From positions 124,001 through 188,000 of the forward strand of contig NZ_JH109154.1 in assembly GCF_000190755.2 (NCBI RefSeq): a stretch of DNA of 64,000 nt. The letters run 5' to 3'. Below, one piece after another: positions 61,748 through 64,000 of this stretch. Each line of letters starts with the position of its first letter. Position 1 is the first letter of the stretch. The DNA comes from Methylobacter tundripaludum SV96. Lineage in GTDB: Bacteria; Pseudomonadota; Gammaproteobacteria; Methylococcales; Methylomonadaceae. The notes beneath the pieces were generated by a model. That model was not told where the DNA came from and did no database searches. It saw nothing but the letters and a program-made list of their open reading frames with translations. The position numbers were made by a program, and so were the translations under genes.

Positions 61748-64000
61748 CTAGTTATCACTTACCCAAACCGAATCCAAATTCAGTGTCTTTTTTATCCTAT
61801 CCGTATTGGAAAACGCGTCCGCTTTGCTTTTAAAGCCCCCGACTCGCAACCGGTACATCGTTGTATTCTTTTCATGGACCGGGATTACTTCGGCAAAAAC
61901 ACCCAGTCGTGCAAATTCAGCCGCTTTGCTTTTGGCAAACCATTCCTGTTTAAATGCCACCAGATTTACCCCCCACTTTGCAGCAGCAGTTGTTTGCTTG
62001 CTTGGCTTTACAGGTTCCTCTTTAACAACAGCTTTCGGCGGTGTTATTGGTGTGGCCGGTACCGCTTCGGGCTGAGCTTTGACTTTGGTAAGCGCGGTTT
62101 CAGGCACAGCCTCTACTTTAGCAGGCGCAACTTCATGCTTGGCTCTTTCTTTGGTCGGTGCAATCTCATGCGCAGCTTCCTCCTTGGTTGATACGTGTTC
62201 GTGCGCCGCTTCCTCTTTGGTCGGCTTAGTAGGCGTCTGTTCCGGCGCTGTTCCGGTTTTGACCGGTGCAATCTTTCCTTCTTTAGCCGGTGCGGGCTCA
62301 TGCACCGCTTCAGCCTTGTGAGGTTCGGCAACCAATGACTCCAAAGGCATCTTTCCTTCCGCCCCCATTTTGACCTGTAGCATGTCAAGCGCCTTGCTTA
62401 CCATGCCCTGTTTAGCCACAATATCGGACACATTGTTGTTTAATAAATCAACAGGAATCTGGGGATTTCCTTTGAGTTCCGTTATAAAACCATAGACCTG
62501 ATGATTCAACTGCACAACAGAACTCATTACTGCGTTAATTTCTTCATTAGGATTATTTTCAGCAGTCTTTGCCAGGTTTGCCTCAAGCGTTGAAACCTGT
62601 TCAGTTAATTTTGAAACTTCAGCTTTTGCGCCGTAAGTCATTACACCCAATCCAGCTGCCGCACTTAACGCAACAGCGCCAAATCCCAGCGCCGCATAAC
62701 TGAAAAGCTTTGCTTTTTTTACTTTATTTTCAGCGTCTTCCAGCTTCTTTTTAACATCTTCCTGTTCAAACTCAAATGGACTCAATTTTACATTTTCAGG
62801 ATCTTCTATAGCGGCATCGGCAGCTTGTTTCGGTTGAGATTCGGCTATTATTGCTTCGTCAGCTCCCGCGTTAAGAGCCTGCACAGCTTCATCTTCGTTC
62901 AAGAAATCGGTGTCACCAAAGGCATCGGCTAAATCATCTTCTTTGATTCCTGAGCTCCCCCCCATGTCGGATATTTCCATGTCGGCGGTAATATCAAAAT
63001 CAGGTAAAAGAAAATCATCTTCATCTTGAATTGATTGTTCAGTTTCCGCTAACTGATCTGCCTCTGTCTCATTGGAAAAATCATCACTCACCTCATCCAA
63101 TTGAAAAAAGTCATCAATTTCGCTCAAATCCGCATCATCGCCAAATGCATCTTTCTTCCCGGCCGTTTGCTCTAACACATCCTCTGCATCAAAACCGGAA
63201 TCCATGAGTAAACTGTCAAGGCCACTTTCATCATTCAGCAAGTCATTAAATGATTCTTCAACGGCTACCTGCTGCTCTTGATTGGATGAGATTAAATCCG
63301 CTTCAATCGGAACCGATGCTGCAGCCCCATCATCCTGAATCATATCCGATATATCAAAATCATCGCCAAAGCCGGAGAATTCATCGACTTCATCCAACGC
63401 CTCATCGGAGGGTTGCTCAACTACTATTTGCGACTCTTGATTGGACCCGATTAAATCCGTTTCAGCCTGAACCGGTACGTCAGCCTCATCATCCTGAATC
63501 ATATCCAATTCGTCAAAATCAGCACTAAAACCGGAGAAATCATCAATTTCATCCGACAGCCCAACGGCATCTTCATCATCGGAGGATTGTTCATCTACTG
63601 TCTGCGGCTGTTGATTGGCCCCGATTAAATCCGTTTCAGTCTGAACCGGCACATCGGCCTCATCATCCTGAATCATATCCGATTCATCAAAATCATCGCT
63701 AAGACTAAAAAAATCATCAATTTCATCCGACAGGCCGACATCATCGACATGCGCAGATAAACTTTCTATAACTTGTTCAGGCTCATCAATTTCTACTACA
63801 GGAAGGATATCCGGTTCAGTGAAATCACTAAAGTCTGAAAAAACATCGAGTTCCTTATCCGTACCGACATCATCTTCCACATCTGATTCTTCAATTTCCC
63901 CCAAAGCCGGAGCCGACGCTTCAACCTCATGAATCACATCCGATTCGTCAATATCATCAGCAAGCGCGGATAAACTCCCCGCAGCCAATTCAGCCTCAGC
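61748..64000 (-). CDS. Large acidic repeat protein with transmembrane helix and SPOR domain (5' end outside window)
   Basis: At least 750 residues; the frame is open to the window edge, so the N-terminus is missing. The first 420 visible residues are extremely acidic with degenerate repeats of about 54-58 residues (units around DFDESDMIQDDEADVPVQ...NQ). A transmembrane helix follows (LFSYAALGFGAVALSAAAGL), then a coiled-coil (VSKLTEQVSTLEANLAKTAE), a Pro/Ala/Lys/Glu linker with KEEAAHE units, and a C-terminal SPOR domain (WGVNLVAFKQEWFAKSKAAE) ending at residue 750. SPOR binds denuded septal peptidoglycan. The acidic part would be cytoplasmic. Outline resembles FimV/DamX-like septal or polar proteins; precise role unknown. 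Confidence 0.8.
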   Translation of the reverse strand, partial: AEAELAAGSLSALADDIDESDVIHEVEASAPALGEIEESDVEDDVGTDKELDVFSDFSDFTEPDILPVVEIDEPEQVIESLSAHVDDVGLSDEIDDFFSLSDDFDESDMIQDDEADVPVQTETDLIGANQQPQTVDEQSSDDEDAVGLSDEIDDFSGFSADFDELDMIQDDEADVPVQAETDLIGSNQESQIVVEQPSDEALDEVDEFSGFGDDFDISDMIQDDGAAASVPIEADLISSNQEQQVAVEESFNDLLNDESGLDSLLMDSGFDAEDVLEQTAGKKDAFGDDADLSEIDDFFQLDEVSDDFSNETEADQLAETEQSIQDEDDFLLPDFDITADMEISDMGGSSGIKEDDLADAFGDTDFLNEDEAVQALNAGADEAIIAESQPKQAADAAIEDPENVKLSPFEFEQEDVKKKLEDAENKVKKAKLFSYAALGFGAVALSAAAGLGVMTYGAKAEVSKLTEQVSTLEANLAKTAENNPNEEINAVMSSVVQLNHQVYGFITELKGNPQIPVDLLNNNVSDIVAKQGMVSKALDMLQVKMGAEGKMPLESLVAEPHKAEAVHEPAPAKEGKIAPVKTGTAPEQTPTKPTKEEAAHEHVSTKEEAAHEIAPTKERAKHEVAPAKVEAVPETALTKVKAQPEAVPATPITPPKAVVKEEPVKPSKQTTAAAKWGVNLVAFKQEWFAKSKAAEFARLGVFAEVIPVHEKNTTMYRLRVGGFKSKADAFSNTDRIKKTLNLDSVWVSDN

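Overview
The window looks like a chromosomal segment of a gammaproteobacterium. The housekeeping genes (bamA-skp-fabZ-lpxA-rnhB, efp/epmA/epmB, mlaA, RNase T, a COG3014-YcfL-LpoB lipoprotein locus, bacterioferritins) are all of gammaproteobacterial type. The gene mix and moderate base composition would suit a methanotroph of the Methylococcales, but no methane oxidation gene is present, so this placement is inference. No rRNA, tRNA or CRISPR array was seen.

Layout. (1) 0-4.6 kb: the end of lpdA, a DUF445 membrane protein and an alpha/beta hydrolase in one overlapping operon, then galU facing an unassigned ATP-grasp-like gene. (2) 4.9-15.2 kb: a SulP anion transporter, then a six-gene operon for a membrane complex related to hydrogenase-4 and complex I (hyfB, C, E, F, G, I), then an outer-membrane protein. 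The large subunit has lost all four nickel-iron cysteines while the small subunit keeps its iron-sulfur cysteines, so this is not a hydrogenase. (3) 15.3-20.9 kb: a membrane-anchored hypothetical, two bacterioferritin subunits with complementary active-site losses plus Bfd, a divergent transketolase and a GNAT acetyltransferase. (4) 21.1-26.1 kb: an IS-scarred region with IS630, a SIMPL protein, an ISAzo13-type element, broken PfpI and SDR genes and an IS5-type remnant. (5) 26.2-32.7 kb: glgC, then a molybdenum hydroxylase operon (iorA, iorB, xdhC, mocA-like). (6) 33.1-40.6 kb: a second accessory region with an intact IS1182-type element, a lone GHKL ATPase, a second IS630 copy carrying an IS3 element, and a HepT-MntA toxin-antitoxin pair broken twice. 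(7) 40.6-64 kb: mostly conserved genes: nadA, aspS, fmdB-like, pyrC, mlaA, rnt, grxD, a fatty acid hydroxylase, a lipoprotein locus, srkA, the outer-membrane assembly/lipid A cluster, the EF-P modification set, a 5'-nucleotidase, and the 3' part of a large acidic repeat protein ending in a SPOR domain.

How parts work together. The SulP/Hyf-like block could couple ion translocation to inorganic anion (perhaps bicarbonate) uptake. The two bacterioferritins probably form a mixed shell, one subunit giving ferroxidase centres and the other haem sites, with Bfd releasing iron. EpmA and EpmB modify EF-P. XdhC and the MocA-like protein would mature the cofactor of the Ior enzyme. Palindromic repeats are scattered through the accessory parts, and several have inserted into genes or operons (hyfC/hyfE, hepT, the IS3 transposase). 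The strongest leads are the cysteine-less Hyf-like complex beside SulP, the bacterioferritin pair, the orphan GHKL ATPase and the small repeats that break genes.
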